Shown: positions 22,190 through 33,876 of the stretch, piece after piece
How the letters are laid out: every line of letters starts with the position of its first letter
How positions within the stretch are numbered: position 1 is the stretch's first letter
Assembly (NCBI GenBank): GCA_035235625.1
Contig: CP141146.1
Location: 12,084,501 to 12,148,500, forward strand
Reading direction: 5' to 3'
DNA from: Saururus chinensis
Taxonomy: Eukaryota; Streptophyta; Magnoliopsida; Piperales; Saururaceae
Length of the DNA: 64,000 nucleotides
Notes under the pieces: model-generated
Databases searched by the model: none
What the model saw: only the letters and a program-made list of their open reading frames with translations
Told to the model about the DNA's origin: nothing
Made by a program: the position numbers and the translations under genes

Positions 22190-23619
22190 AACTAAATTTC
22201 TATCAACATGAGATCAGCATGACGATAGGTATCGATGAATTCTAGAAAATACTATCAACATGAGTTTGACATATCAGTAGAATGTCGGTATATTTTGGAA
22301 AACTGTGTTAACTTGTCCAACAATGTATCAGTGACACAGGCAGTTATGTTTGAAAAAAATTGAAATGCACGACTTCAATTGTTATGTATGAGATTCAGTT
22401 TCTTTCCTCCAAGAACTGATTCCTCAAATCCTTTGGGAGTGTAATTTGCCTTTTTTGCTCTCCTTGAGGCGAGTGAAGAGGAAATTAGGGATTTGGGAAT
22501 CGAATTAAGAAGAAAGAAGAAACCAACTGTCAAAGCAAGGAATCCTTGGAATGGTAGGATTGTTTGTCCTCCACTATGCTAAAAAATGCTAATATGTTAA
22601 ATTAGAATAATAATTGATTATGTTTTATATGCATTATTTAATTCAGTTTTTTATGTATGATTGTGATCATCCGGAGTCTACAAACAAACATGAAGGCCAA
22701 TGATGATGCATGTACTTTTAACACAAAGAAAAACATAAACTAAGAGAGCTTCCTAGAGGGGAATAAAACTAATATTTTATGTGAATATAATGATTAGAAA
22801 GAAAAATCATGTTGCAACTAATAAGAGTTCTGAGGGGTCAAAGTGTACGTACACTAGATTTATACTATGCCCATATAGAGGGTAAGGACCGAAGCGAGGG
22901 TCTTACTACTATTAGTAAAGTTTTGAGTCTTACTTGAGATGGGTTTGGGATAAATAATTCAAAGTGAATCTCTATGTGTATAGTTTTCCCCCAAACCTAA
23001 ATTCATCTCTCCATCCTCCATTGCTTATCAGGTTGTTGGCAGTGTCGCGTTCCCTTCAGCCTAACACCTTACTATAAACAAGATTAATTTTTTCATGGAA
23101 CCTAATGTTCAATTGATCAAGAACATAATACTCCCTCCATCCTAAATTAAAAGCTCTATTTAGTTTTTGAAAATAAACTAATTTTAATTAATTTTTTAAA
23201 ATCAAATAAAGTTATTAATATGGGACAAAGGGGGAGTATTAATTTCATGGGTTACACTTACGTAATATGATCATTGATGTTGCCCTAATGCCTTTTCCAA
23301 AAGTGCCCTTTTCTGACAAAAATTCATTGGCGTAAATTCTAATATTTGGTACTGCTTGCTATAGTTCTATGTACATGTTCCATGCACCCTCTATCGCCCA
23401 TTGATTCCAAGCTACAGGCTACACAACCGAACCAGGCAATATGTTAACGAAGGACTAGATGAGGTCAGTTAGGGATGAACAACTCATACCATGTTGATTT
23501 CTTTGTAAAAATGATATTCATAAACACTTAAATTTACATTTAGAAAGAGAAAATAATATGAAAAATATATACTTTACATTTCTAATTATCACAACTTCCC
23601 AACTTCCATGGAGGAGGCA
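22190..23619. other. Y block, non-coding duplicate (copy 2)
   Basis: This matches 3470-5500 and 39780-42810, without the Mutator insertion of copy 1 or the hAT insertion of copy 3. The left (X) part of the unit is missing here. Contains the Stowaway MITE 23131-23236. Confidence 0.55.
23131..23236. mobile_element. Stowaway-like MITE (Y block copy 2)
   Basis: 106 bp with ends CTCCCTCCATCCTAAATTAA and ...GGGACAAAGGGGGAG, flanked by TA on both sides. This is the best preserved of the three orthologous insertions. Confidence 0.7.
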
Positions 23620-24186
23620 TCAATATGTATATGACACTGGAACACCAATCGCTACTCCAGTACTGCTGTCATTCCTTCCAGCAAAAACTCTCGGCGCCAC
23701 CGCTGGCATCCTTGTCGACATCGGAATCTGCTTTGACACCGGCGTCGCCATCACCCACGGCTGCCCGGCATAAGTAGGACCCACCATCTTGACGGCCAAG
23801 TCGACAATCCCGTTCCTCTCCCCGTCACGCTCCCTGAGACGGTAACTCAGGTAGTGGACAAGGTGGGCGGGCACGTAGTCGGCCAGAACGTCCGACAACG
23901 GGACACTGGCCACCCCGATCAACCTGTCCCTGGAACCTGACTTGCAACGCACCTCCACGGCCAAGGAGGGAGAGGAAGAGGAAGATGTCGACGACGCCTG
24001 CATCGGGATATGCAACGTCTCATTCCAACGCGGGTAGCTGCCGCCGTCGCGATCCAGGCTCGTCGACCTGACATCAGTTGCACCCATGCGGACGACGGCG
24101 TAGGCGTTCTTAGAAATGGAACGGCCACCTATACGGAGGTCCTCAGCGGAGAGCACGGTGACTTCCAAGTACTGCGTATTCTCCAT
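23620..24186 (-). CDS. C2-domain protein, BON1-associated-protein (BAP)-like, copy 2
   Basis: 188 codons from ATG 24186. Reading further upstream only adds a non-ATG extension, and the ATG aligns with copy 1. A single C2 domain covers residues 5-120 (YLEVTVLSAEDLRIGGRS, YPRWNETLHIPM, DRLIGVASVPLSDVL, HYLSYRLRERDGERNG), followed by a tail with repeated PM/PT motifs and the end IGVPVSYTY. The tail keeps the VAPRVFAGRND segment that copy 1 has lost, so this copy is closest to the presumed ancestral form. Canonical calcium-binding aspartates are mostly missing. There is no transmembrane segment or signal peptide; membrane association would be through C2. It is the most intact member of the three-gene family. 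Function by family resemblance only. Confidence 0.83.
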   Translation of the reverse strand: MENTQYLEVTVLSAEDLRIGGRSISKNAYAVVRMGATDVRSTSLDRDGGSYPRWNETLHIPMQASSTSSSSSPSLAVEVRCKSGSRDRLIGVASVPLSDVLADYVPAHLVHYLSYRLRERDGERNGIVDLAVKMVGPTYAGQPWVMATPVSKQIPMSTRMPAVAPRVFAGRNDSSTGVAIGVPVSYTY

Positions 24187-24732
24187 CTTCTTTGCTCGAC
24201 CCAACAAGTCTCAAATTGATCTTCCTGATGATTGCCTCAAAAACGTTTGGCAGAGTGGTTCAATGGAGTACATGGGGTGCTGGTTTTGATATTTGTATTG
24301 TTTACGACTACCGCTGTTGCGTTGAAAAGGCAAAGAAGACGAAAGTTCGTGTCTTCTCCGGTCAAAGTTGGTAACTGTCAGGGCTGCCCGGCCCCGTGTC
24401 CACGAAAGGGGCACAGTAACTTGCCGGCAGGGAACAGTACCGCGTATAACCGGGTGGGCGGGGGAACACTTAAAAATAAATACTCCATATTTTTCTATCT
24501 TATATTAATAGCTTTAGAAAAATATTTATCTTATATTAAAAGCTTCATTTGGATTAATTTAAGTGGTTGAACACTTAAAAAAATAATCTCAACAGCTCAT
24601 TATACATTTTCTTAACTGTGGGTTTTGCTATTTAATAAACATTATTATTTTTCTTAGTATAACTATTGGAACAAGCTAGAGGGAATAAAAATTTGGTTGG
24701 TTTTAGTCTCTCTCAGCCCTAGCTCTGTCTTA

Positions 24733-24955
24733 GAAGTATTTTTAATACTCCACTACGACAATAAACCTAGTTTAAGGAATGCTAGGGAGCTTTTTATCTA
24801 TAAAATCGGTGGCACATATATTAGTGTACATTAATGCCAGTGATACTAGAGCTAATATATATTAGTAAATGTACCTGTTAATCTCAAATATCTGGGGCTC
24901 TTCTTTACTCTAAAATCATTGTTAGGGGGGAGCATGAAAAATTCATACCCTTGTC
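24733..24955. mobile_element. Fold-back Mutator-type MITE
   Basis: The inverted arms start GAAGTATTTTTAATACTCC on the left and, reverse-complemented on the right, GAATTTTTCATGCTCCCC. Both continue into 'aaacctagtttaagg' / 'aatgat' type sequence shared with 36566-36799, 45074-45314 and 53266-53488. Confidence 0.6.
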
Positions 24956-26366
24956 CCTCGCAACATACGCAACATATTAATTCATGCAGCTGTGAATATA
25001 ACGAAACAGAAATATTTTGGTAATCAGCTCTGTCACTAGTGCCTGTGAAACATGGGGTATCTAACATGGAAAGTAGAGGTTATGTTCGCCTCTAAATATC
25101 ATGTTAAGAGGCAAATATAGTCTAATATGGTATAAAGAGGTGCCCCAAATTGCATGGTCACGAGCACTCATCATGAAGCCGGGTCAGGCTAAATGTGTCC
25201 CCGAATAAGGAATTGGGATATCCTAGGGTCGTAGCCCCAATCACGGTCTCCTCTAAGAGAAAAGATTATATCTACAAAACTAACAAAACCCTGCATTTGG
25301 TTTTGATTGGACAAAGAAATATAGAATCCTTGCTGAGTAAAGAATTTTGTTGGACAGGTTCGACACCCCTCTGATTGCTAGGGACCACAAATGGAAAGGG
25401 AGGAGTTGCTGTTAAACAAATTATTAGTAATTGTTTCAAATGACAAAAATATCGTTATAAACAGTTTATTAACATCAAGAGATGTAAAAAAAATTTCACA
25501 TTAAGAGGTATAAGTGTTATTTTACTTAAGAGTCAAAGGGGTGTAAGTATAATTTACCAAAAAAAGTTCATATTTAACTTCTAGGCTGGCCTAGAGGCAG
25601 TTTTATTTTAAATACATTGGTTAATTAGGTTTTAAGGACCGTTTGATCTTCCAGACTTGTACACTTTAGTGAGTGTGCTATTGATATTGGATGAGAGTGA
25701 TCGAACGGCTTGTAAAAATTCACCAACAAGGCTATACTGATGAAGCTTCAACCGCTAATTATGTTTATCTAAACTTAATTAATGCTTAAAATTGTAAGGC
25801 TCCACAAGGTTAGTTGATCTTGTCTCTATCCATCTGATCTTCACCTCCATGGACTAATGTGGGTCCTATAATATGAGGACACCACACTGACAGAACTAGA
25901 GTTTAGAGAAGGATACATAGATGAAACAACTGAGGGGACCCATCCCCCAGTCTGATATGTGAGGCCCTCCATCTAGTCCGTGACAATTCTCATGGCTAAA
26001 CGGAGCGGATTCACTTAATGTAACAGGAAAAAATCTTGTGGGCTTTGCATTTAGAAATTCATTAACTCAAGCCTCAGAGTATTATCCAGCGTGGGCCCCT
26101 AGCGTGGGACCTGCATCCAAATTCATATGAAAATGCTTCAGACATCAAATTTTACATGTGACGAAGTTACTTCATTAGAATGATATTTTTACATTACAAA
26201 TTCTCACCGGAGTTTTGGTTAGTCTTATCTGTGAACTTTGTATAGGGCTCATTTGTTAAGTTTAATCAAAACTTTTGTACAAGTTTTTGTAAGTATTTTT
26301 ATTACGAGAATATCACTATCCCTCATGTGAATATCATTAATTTGTGAGGCTCTAAAAATAATTATT

Positions 26367-26562
26367 CCTCCCATCTTAATTTTATAGCTTTATTTAACAA
26401 AAAAATTTATTCTATATTAATAGCTTCATTTTATTTAATTTAAGTAATTGAGTATTTAAAAATAAGTGTTATAAGTTTATTTTCTTTTTTTAAATATAAA
26501 TTTTATATTTTAATAAGAATTACTATTTTTTGAAATATAGTTATTAATATAAAAAGGAAGAA
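26367..26562. mobile_element. Stowaway-like MITE
   Basis: Begins CCTCCCATCTTAATTTTATA and ends ...TATAAAAAGGAAGAAG before 'tattaat'. Inverted AT-rich arms meet around 26460. Ends are decayed. Confidence 0.5.
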
Positions 26563-26623
26563 GTATTAATCATTTACATGCTGAAGTGGTTTCGTCAGGT
26601 ATGAGGCTTCGTCACGTAATAAC

Positions 26624-26705
26624 GTCATGGGTGATGTATTTAGCGTTACGTCCTACGGGGGATCGTCATGGGTGATGTATTTAGTGTTACGTCCTACGCG
26701 GGATC
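26624..26705. repeat. 41-bp tandem duplication in the V block
   Basis: 'gtcatgggtgatgtattta' starts at both 26624 and 26665; the two units differ at only a few bases. V copies 1 and 3 have a single unit. Confidence 0.85.
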
Positions 26706-29700
26706 AATTCTATATGTAGACCTACAAGTAGTCAACCCTAAAGAACGACATAAGGTGTGGTCTGGATCAAATAATGTGTGGATAAGATACTTGAGAACCA
26801 ACTAAATAAAAGATGAGATACTTGTGGGGCTCAACCTTAATCGAAAAATACCAAAAGGCCACGCATAGACTATTCACAATTGTTAATTTAGTCAGACTAG
26901 ATGCAAATGAGACTATCTATATCATGGTATACGTTTAATGTATTCAAAGACTTCAACCGATGGTGGTGGCTCCTCTTGAATGATAGAAAATGGAGGCACA
27001 AAATTTAATTTATAAAGGTCATTATTATGATACCCGATTGAGCCGATGTTGCACTGGTTGGATCTCTCTTTCCATTAGAGAGGGGTCCTCGGGTTAAATT
27101 ACCGCATATTATGTGAATGGTGCACGACAAAAAAAAAGGAAAAACAAACAAAAAATTTCGCATACTTTTTCTATCATAGAACTATTTACATATAACTGTT
27201 CAACCCTTATTTTACTTTCACAAAACTTTCATAACAATTTTTCAAATTACCAATAGTCATCCTAAACAGAACCCATTGATCTTACCAAAATTACACTTCC
27301 ATATATATATTCTTCTTCCTCGGTCTACCATGGCTACCGCCACTATTATCACCTCCACTGCCACCCTTGCACTTCAACCACTGGAGCCTCCTTATCATGG
27401 CTACATGTCTCCCAGCCACCGTTTTCTCCTCTTCTCGGCAGCTGGGAGGTCAACTAGGCAAGGCCAACATTGGCTAGTTCCTAGAAATAGTACAATCATG
27501 AGAATTACATGATTGTGTTATTTTAGGATTTATCTTTTTCTATGGAAAAAATATTTGTGATAACATAGCTCACTTTTGATGGTGGTGTGGCACTGGTTTG
27601 GTGATGCAAGTGGCAGGATGCAATAAAGGCCCCGCAAGGTTAAAAAAACAAAATAATTGTGAAGTTTCAATGAAACAACACAATAATTTCAGTATGAATA
27701 CTTTTGAGCTCTTTTTAAATTAGTGGCGGCAATGGCACTCCTGGTGGGTGGTGGTGGAGCTCAAAGTTGTTGGTGGCACAACTCTAGTGGGGGTAGGAGT
27801 AATGGTGGTAGAGTTCTCATGGAGGTGGTAGTAGAAGGCGGAGCTCCGGTCATCATCAACAGAGTTGGAACCGTTGCATGCAATGGCATATGCTACGAAG
27901 TAATGAACGGGTTCTGGCAGCAGCGGTAAAATCCCAACAGCAACAACAGAGGTAGCAAAGCCCCTAGGCGTAACCGATAATGAGATTCTTTTTCTAAGAG
28001 AGGGCATTCTAGTCTTTTGTCCAAATCTATGTCATTATTCACCTTTTTTAATAAAAATAGAAAATGTTAGTATGTGCAATTAATATTTTTAGTGTCTTTG
28101 TATATGTAATTGCCCAAAAACATTAAAAAAAAACCATTCTAGCCACATAATTGTCCATAATACTCGGCCTTTCCATTACACTTTAAGGTAAGGAAGTTAG
28201 TGACCTGGTGATGACAGGGTCATGTAACATAAAATTAAAATGGTATTGCAATTGGTATAAATATTTTGGAAAGGTTTTCATCTAAAAAAATATCAACTAA
28301 ATTAAACGAATTAATATTTAGGACTAATTCCTCCTAAGATCCGGCGGTCATCCATACTTACCAATAGGTTTATAATAAAATTATATTGTGCATAATAGTA
28401 TAATTTTAATATTTTTCGTTTGTGACAATAGTAAAATATAGATGACCACTTGGTCTTAGCGGGAGGCTGAGTCATCTAGCTTCTCACTTATTATGGTTTG
28501 GACCTTTTACGGTCAATATCGGTGCACAAACTCTTTTTTTTTTATATTTTTAGAAAGAGTGAATTACTATATGATCGGTCTGGAAGGTTTTGGGAGGTCC
28601 TTGGGTTGACTTACTGGTTAAGGTTGGCTTCATAATAAAATTCGTCGCAAGTGGACAATAATAAAATTATATTGTTGTGCAGTATAATTTTATGTGGACC
28701 TATTGATAAATTAATTTGGCTATTTAACCGTATTGTAAAATGCCCCTATTATTTTTGTGGGCCCTAACATATTTTATTTATTGCTAGGTAAAAATGTATG
28801 TGTGGTAACCAATATTTAGAAATTAGTAGTACTTCAAAATTATTAAGAAAAATTGCTTCGTACTTTTCCCATCAATTTCTTCAATGATTATAATAGGACC
28901 CTGCATTGACTTAGATATTCTAGCAACCTAGATGACTTATAAATAAAGCTCCTTCAATCTTATTTTAATCGCTATATTTGAAAAAAAAATTTATTGAATG
29001 GTGAAACTCACATTTAATAGAAGGAAAAATAAGTTTATGATACTCTTTTTTTAAGTACCAACCACATTGAACAAAACGAAACTATTAATATAAAATAATT
29101 ATTTTTAAATAAAACTAATAATTTAAGATAGTGGGAGTAGCATTTGATTATTCGTATAAATTATTAATAGGGATAATCAATTCCTTTTTTAGTCCTCAAG
29201 AAGGTTCACCGTAGGGTACCAATCCCTTCAGTTTGACTAGCTAGCCAATTTGTTGATAAGGCATGTCTTGTCTAGAATTTATGCTCTATTTCGAACTTTA
29301 TACTCTTCCTTCGTAAGGTTCAGATTGCATCCTGCCAAGCTGAACCAGTTGAGGCTCATCTGTCTTTTGGTGAAATTTTCCCACTGACTTGAAGAAAGAA
29401 AATGCGAACAAATGATCACGTTTCAATTAATTAGTGACGTATGTATATTATGTGACGAACATCCCACTTTGTTCATTGGATCTGGCCTGGATCACCTGAA
29501 AAGTACATTCCAAGAAAAGGGCTTAAGGACTTTTCAAAGAGGATATAACCTGATCGAGACATGAAGTTTGACCAATTCCTTGCTAGATGGTGTGGAAGAG
29601 ATTGTAATCTTCCTTGTTCCTATCACGGAGAATGACCAAAGATAATACATTTCAAAGAGGACAACTTAATGGAATGCACACGACACATTACTCGCTTTAA

Positions 29701-30416
29701 AGTTCAAAAGTAATATGTTGGACACGAGGGCTTTGGGGTCTTTGTTGCTTCCTCCTCATCATCCACTTCTTCTTAAAAAAAATATGTTTAAATCATTATA
29801 GTCGTCCTCTCACTATTGTGCACGATCATTGAAATATAAATCGTTAGGTATCTTGTTCAGCCGAGCTGCCTTCTAAAACTCATGTTGTATACCTATATGC
29901 TAGGGCAAAGTGATCGAGTTTAGAGAGGCTATTTCCTTATGACAAATTCATCTTCCCCACTTGTACTTTTGGAGCGGTGGGGGCCAGTTTCTTGGATATA
30001 TTTTCTAGTTCTCCGTGAAGACTAGCTCTTCCTCTTTTTCTTTCTCCTTCTTATCTTCTTCTTTTTAAAAAAAATATTATAATAATTATATTTAGCGTAG
30101 CACTATTGTGTAAAATTGTTGAATTATAAATTATTGGATATCTTGTTCACGCTGGTTGTATTATGAAGCTTATGTTGTACAACTACATGCTGCAAACAGA
30201 GCAGTAAACCAAACGAGGAGGTTATCTCATTATGATGGATTCGTCCTCCCACCAGTGATTTGGACTCATAAATGTTTATCTATCACAATGATATAATATA
30301 TTATTGCATAAGGAAGCACTCCAAGGCACTCTAAACTACAACTTTGATGATATACAAGCCATGTTTTTTACTATCTGAACTAGTCTCTCGAAATAGATTA
30401 TAGAATTTTAATTCCG
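26706..30416. other. V/Z and W blocks, non-coding duplicate (copy 2)
   Basis: 26706-27330 (V and Z) and 27330-30416 (W) parallel copies 1 and 3. Here W is uninterrupted at the chromovirus site, which makes this the empty-site reference for 8063/17649. A Gly-rich small ORF is open at 27732-27929. The degenerate MITE 28949-29137 is included. Confidence 0.55.
28949..29137. mobile_element. Stowaway-like MITE (W block copy 2)
   Basis: Starts CTCCTTCAATCTTATTTTAA and ends ...AATTTAAGATAGTGGGAG. The orthologous insertion is at 46734-46930. Confidence 0.5.
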
Positions 30417-30560
30417 TAAAAAATTCATTATGGGGGGGCTACTTTGTTGCACCAATAAGAAAAAATCATTAGTGCTTTAACACTATAATAAAAAGTATCA
30501 TTGGGGGGGGGGGGGGGGGGGGGGAGCCATGGCCCCCTCTAGCCCCCCTAGCTCTGCCAT
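30417..30560. mobile_element. Small insertion containing a 22-G tract
   Basis: Compared with W copies 1 (20250) and 3 (48190), about 140 bp are inserted between 'aattccg' and 'cttgtgcatgc'. The insert has two G-runs, one of 7 (30432-30438) and one of 22 (30503-30524), followed by 'ccatggccccctctagcccc'. Origin unknown. Confidence 0.55.
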
Positions 30561-30624
30561 TGCTTGTGCATGCAAATGACTATGTAAATAGACTCTACAA
30601 GAAGCAAGCTAAGCTACAAAAAGA

Positions 30625-30898
30625 AAAAAACAAGCAAAAAGTTTCACATACTTTTACTATCATACAACTATTTACATATAATTGCTCAACCCCTATTTTA
30701 CTTTCATAATAAATTTTCAAATTACCGATAGTCATCCTAAATTGAAGCCAAATATATTTTATCTAGATACCAAATCTACCCTTCCCTTTATATTCTTACT
30801 CCTCACTCCACCCTGGCTACCGCCACTATTATCCCCTCCATCGCCACCCTTGTGCTTCAACCACTACCACTCTACCGCTACCTCCTCATCATGGTCAG
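30625..30898. other. Extra Z/W copy, interrupted by the TR-GAG element
   Basis: The sequence returns to the Z block ('cacatacttttactatcata') right after the end of W copy 2, giving an additional partial Z-W unit. The element at 30899 interrupts it at 'atggtcag'; it resumes at 33877. Confidence 0.55.
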
Positions 30899-31540
30899 TG
30901 TCACGGGCGCGAAGCTTTGCCTAGCGTCCGCACTCGTGATGGCCTGGCTGCCCCGTTCAACCAGCAGCCACTCTCTTCCCTTCCCACTCGTATGCGCAAG
31001 GGAAAACAAGCAAAACAACCACAAAGCAACACAACCAACCTGGTGCAAGGGTCTCTACCCAAGCTATGTAAATCTATCCGTCGAAATACACAAGCAAGGA
31101 GAGGGCAAGGCTGAACCACAAGGCTGAGAGCTCTCCTCTCTTTTTCCCTGGCTCGCTGTGTAGGAAAATCAGATTCTCTCCTACCTTGGCCGCCCCAAAC
31201 CTTCTCCTTATATAGACTCAGCCATAGGCTGACCGTCCTAGAGCAACTAGAAGTACAGAACCCACCCAATACAAGTGTCCACACCCTGTCCAACTCTCAC
31301 CCCAAAACCATTCCAGGATAGCATAGATTAAGAGACCTTCGCGAGTCCGTCTTCCGCTAGAAGTCCTCCTCCAACCTGCCTCCAAGAGTCAGTCAATCCA
31401 AGGGAACCAGCCAACCAACTCCCATCCGTCCTAGGAGTGTAGCCAACATGCATGTATGAGTCCTGTCCGTACTAGGAGTCTGCTGCCCAGTATGGGGGTA
31501 GCTGCCCCCTTTCCGCATCCGTCAAGTTTAGGGGCTAACA
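30899..31540 (-). repeat. 3' LTR of the TR-GAG element
   Basis: 642 bp; starts TGTCACGGGCGCGAAGC and ends GTTTAGGGGCTAACA in plus orientation; paired with 33235-33876. Confidence 0.9.
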
Positions 31541-31810
31541 GGCCTCCCACACTTGATTCTTCGAAGCCCCAACTTCCCAGGTGCCCCGATTGAAGCTCTT
31601 CAACCATCCACCTCGCTGAACCCGCCAACAAGAAGCCAACACTTCCCATCACACCACGGCCAAGTCAAGTCCCGCCTAGCCTTAGTCATCCTTCGGCTAG
31701 GTTTGAGCAACACCCGTTGCCCACCATCCTGCGAACCTCTGCATCAGTCCGCTCCTTGGCTGCTTCGATCAGCCAAGGCTTGGGGAGTCCGCTCCCCTCC
31801 ATCCTCTGAA
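31541..31810. other. Spacer between gag end and 3' LTR of the TR-GAG element
   Basis: Contains the polypurine tract next to 31540. The remaining ~250 bp show no protease or RT motif in any frame I read. Confidence 0.6.
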
Positions 31811-33040
31811 TCAGCAAAGACCCGAAGCTGCCCCCTCACCCGGGGACTCCATCAACTGAATGCATCCCATCCGCTGCAAGGGACTCATCCGGGCTATCTC
31901 CTCATGCTCAGACTCGTCCTTCTCCTCCTCAGCGACTAAGGCATTCAGCCTTTCCCACTTTGGACACTCCTTGGCACGGTGCGGCCCATCGCATATGAAA
32001 CAGCCACCACCCCTGTTAGGCTGGCCAGGCTGATCACTTCCCTTCGCTTTGCTACCATTGCCGCTGTTGCCCCCTTTGCTGCCTTCCCTGTTAGATGACT
32101 TCGCTTCCCCAACCTTCTTCGCTGGCTCAGCGGGAGTTTGCTTGAAATCCGCCAAGCTATCAGCCGCTGCTATCGCTGCGGGAAGGTCCTCCACTTCCCT
32201 CCGTCTCAGCTCGTTCTGAGCCCAAGTTTGCAAGCCCGCCATGAAGGAGAATAGCTTATCATCCTCTGTCATGTTCGTCACACCCAAGATCAGGGACTGG
32301 AACTCCTTAACGTAGTCCCGGACTGCCCTCGTATGCCTCAGGTTCCTCAGCACCTCTCGAGCCATCCATGACACGTTTTTAGGAAGGAACTGCGCCTGCA
32401 ACTCCCTCTTAAACGTATCCCATGTCCCTATCTTTGGTTGACCCACAGCAACATCATCCTGCAACCGCGTCCGCCACCACAGCTTTGCATCCCCCTCTAG
32501 GTACATCGCTACCACTGTAACCTTCTCCTCCCCTTGAGTATGGACCAGCGTGAAGTAGCTTTCCATATCCCAAAGGAAGTTCCCTATCTCCTTAGTGCCT
32601 CGCGTCCCAGCATACGCCTTCGGTTCAGGGACCTTTGTCTTCTTCGCAACTTGCTGAGATGAGGACTCGTCCCCATCCTGTGATGAAGTATTGAGGACTG
32701 CCCGCTTCAGCAACAACACCTCATCCCCCAATGCACTAACCTTTGCTGCCATTGCCTCCTCTACCTCTTGCACACGCTACCTGAGATAGTCCGTCTTCGC
32801 AGCCACATCAGCCGCTAATGTGGTGAGATGGGCTGCCCCTTCAGCCATGCTGCCTTCGTCCTGAGAATCGTCAAGGTGTGGTGCGACCTCAAGCAGGGAC
32901 ACTCGCTAATCAAAGAGGACCAAACGCTCATTGATGTTGTGCAACGAGTTCTGGATCTCAGCCAACGCCCCATTCCCTGTGGTCATCGCATCAACCTTCG
33001 CCTCGAGCTCGGCTATGCGAGTCACCATCGAACCTACCAT
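31811..33040 (-). pseudogene. Gag of the TR-GAG element, nearly intact (two in-frame stops)
   Basis: The likely start is ATG 33040 (MVGSMVTRIAELEAK). The frame reads through a coiled-coil-like N-terminus with stops at 32906-32908 and 32777-32779. It is then open for 320 codons to 31811. Domains in order: Leu-rich helix (KVSALGDEVLLLKRAVL), retrotransposon gag core (EGDAKLWWRTRLQDD, QFLPKNVSWMAREVLRNLR, VRDYVKEFQSLILG, KLFSFMAGLQTWAQNELRR), a Gly/Ser/Lys-rich linker, and one zinc knuckle CFICDGPHRAKEC (CX2CX3HX4C). Gag forms the particle that packages element RNA. Both stops are TAG and may be single C-to-T decay events. It is homologous domain by domain to the chromovirus gag at 15649-16738, which is far more damaged. 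Confidence 0.85.
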
Positions 33041-33214
33041 CGAGCTCCCTGTGTTTCCAGCAACGAGTCAAGGAAGGCCCTGCACGCAGCAAGGTTTTCT
33101 GATCCATCCAGCAACAGCCCGCAAGGAATCCGCCTCTCCAAGGTATCCCAGCGATCCAGCCACCTTCAGCCAAGTCCTTCGCAGAGACCGTACAGAGCTT
33201 TCACCTCCTTCAGT

Positions 33215-33234
33215 ATCCCGGCAATGGAACCAAC
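33215..33234 (-). other. Primer-binding site of the TR-GAG element
   Basis: GTTGGTTCCATTGCCGGGAT on the minus strand directly after the 5' LTR; differs at one base from the chromovirus site at 16826-16845. Confidence 0.7.
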
Positions 33235-33876
33235 TGTCACGGGCGAAAAGCTTTGCCTAGCGTCCGCACTCGTGATGGCCTAGCTGCTCCATGCAACCAG
33301 CAGCCACTCTCTTCCCTTCCCACTCGTATGCGCAAGGGAAAACAAGCAAAACAACCACAAAGCAACACAACCAACCTAGTGCAAGGGTCTCCGCCCAAGC
33401 TATGTAAATTTGTCCGTCGAAATACACAAGCAAGGAGAGGGCAGGGCTGAACCACAAGGCTGAGAGCTCTCCTCTCTTTCTCCTTGGCTCGCTGTGCAGG
33501 AAAATCAGATTCTCTCTTGCCTTGGCCGCCCCAAACCTTCTCCTTATATAGACTCAACCATAGGCTGGCCGTCCTAGAGCAACTAGAAGTACAGAACCCA
33601 CCCAATACAAGTGTCCACACCCTGTCCAACTCTCACCCCAAAACCATTCCGGGATAGCATAGATTAGGAGACCTTTGCGAGTCCGTCTTCCGCTAGAAGT
33701 CCTCCTCCAACCTGCCTCCAAGAGTCAGCCGATCCAAGGGAACCAACCAACCAATTCCCGTCCGTCCTAGGAGTGTAGCCAGCATGCATGTACGAGTCCT
33801 GTCTGTACTAGGAGTTTGCTGCCTAGTATGGGGGTAGCCGCCCCCTTTCCGCATCCGTCAAGTTTAGGGGCTAACA
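33235..33876 (-). repeat. 5' LTR of the TR-GAG element
   Basis: 642 bp, from TGTCACGGGCGAAAAGC to GTTTAGGGGCTAACA in plus orientation; same length as its partner. Confidence 0.9.

Larger units (their letters stand above)
24187..26623. other. Flank of C2 copy 2, AT-rich intergenic
   Basis: The first ~270 bp matches the promoter-side flank of copy 1. Then come a fold-back MITE (24733-24955) and unique AT-rich sequence to about 26360 with no recognisable gene. A MITE-like stretch follows (26367-26562). Confidence 0.5.
30899..33876 (-). mobile_element. Gag-only LTR retrotransposon (TR-GAG type)
   Basis: This 2978-bp element has two LTRs of exactly 642 bp (30899-31540, 33235-33876). Minus-strand ends are TGTTAGCCCC...CCCGTGACA. 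The primer-binding site GTTGGTTCCATTGCCGGGAT is at 33215-33234 and a polypurine tract GTGGGAGGCC abuts 31540. Flanks GTCAG (30894-30898) and GTCAA (33877-33881) are a 5-bp target duplication with one change; the empty site appears near 45661 (atggccagatgcctcc). Between the LTRs I see gag only, with no protease, RT, RNase H or integrase. TR-GAG elements (short, gag-bearing, non-autonomous) are known in plants. By hand, the first ~190 aligned LTR bases differ at about 6%, so it is younger than the chromovirus. Confidence 0.88.
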
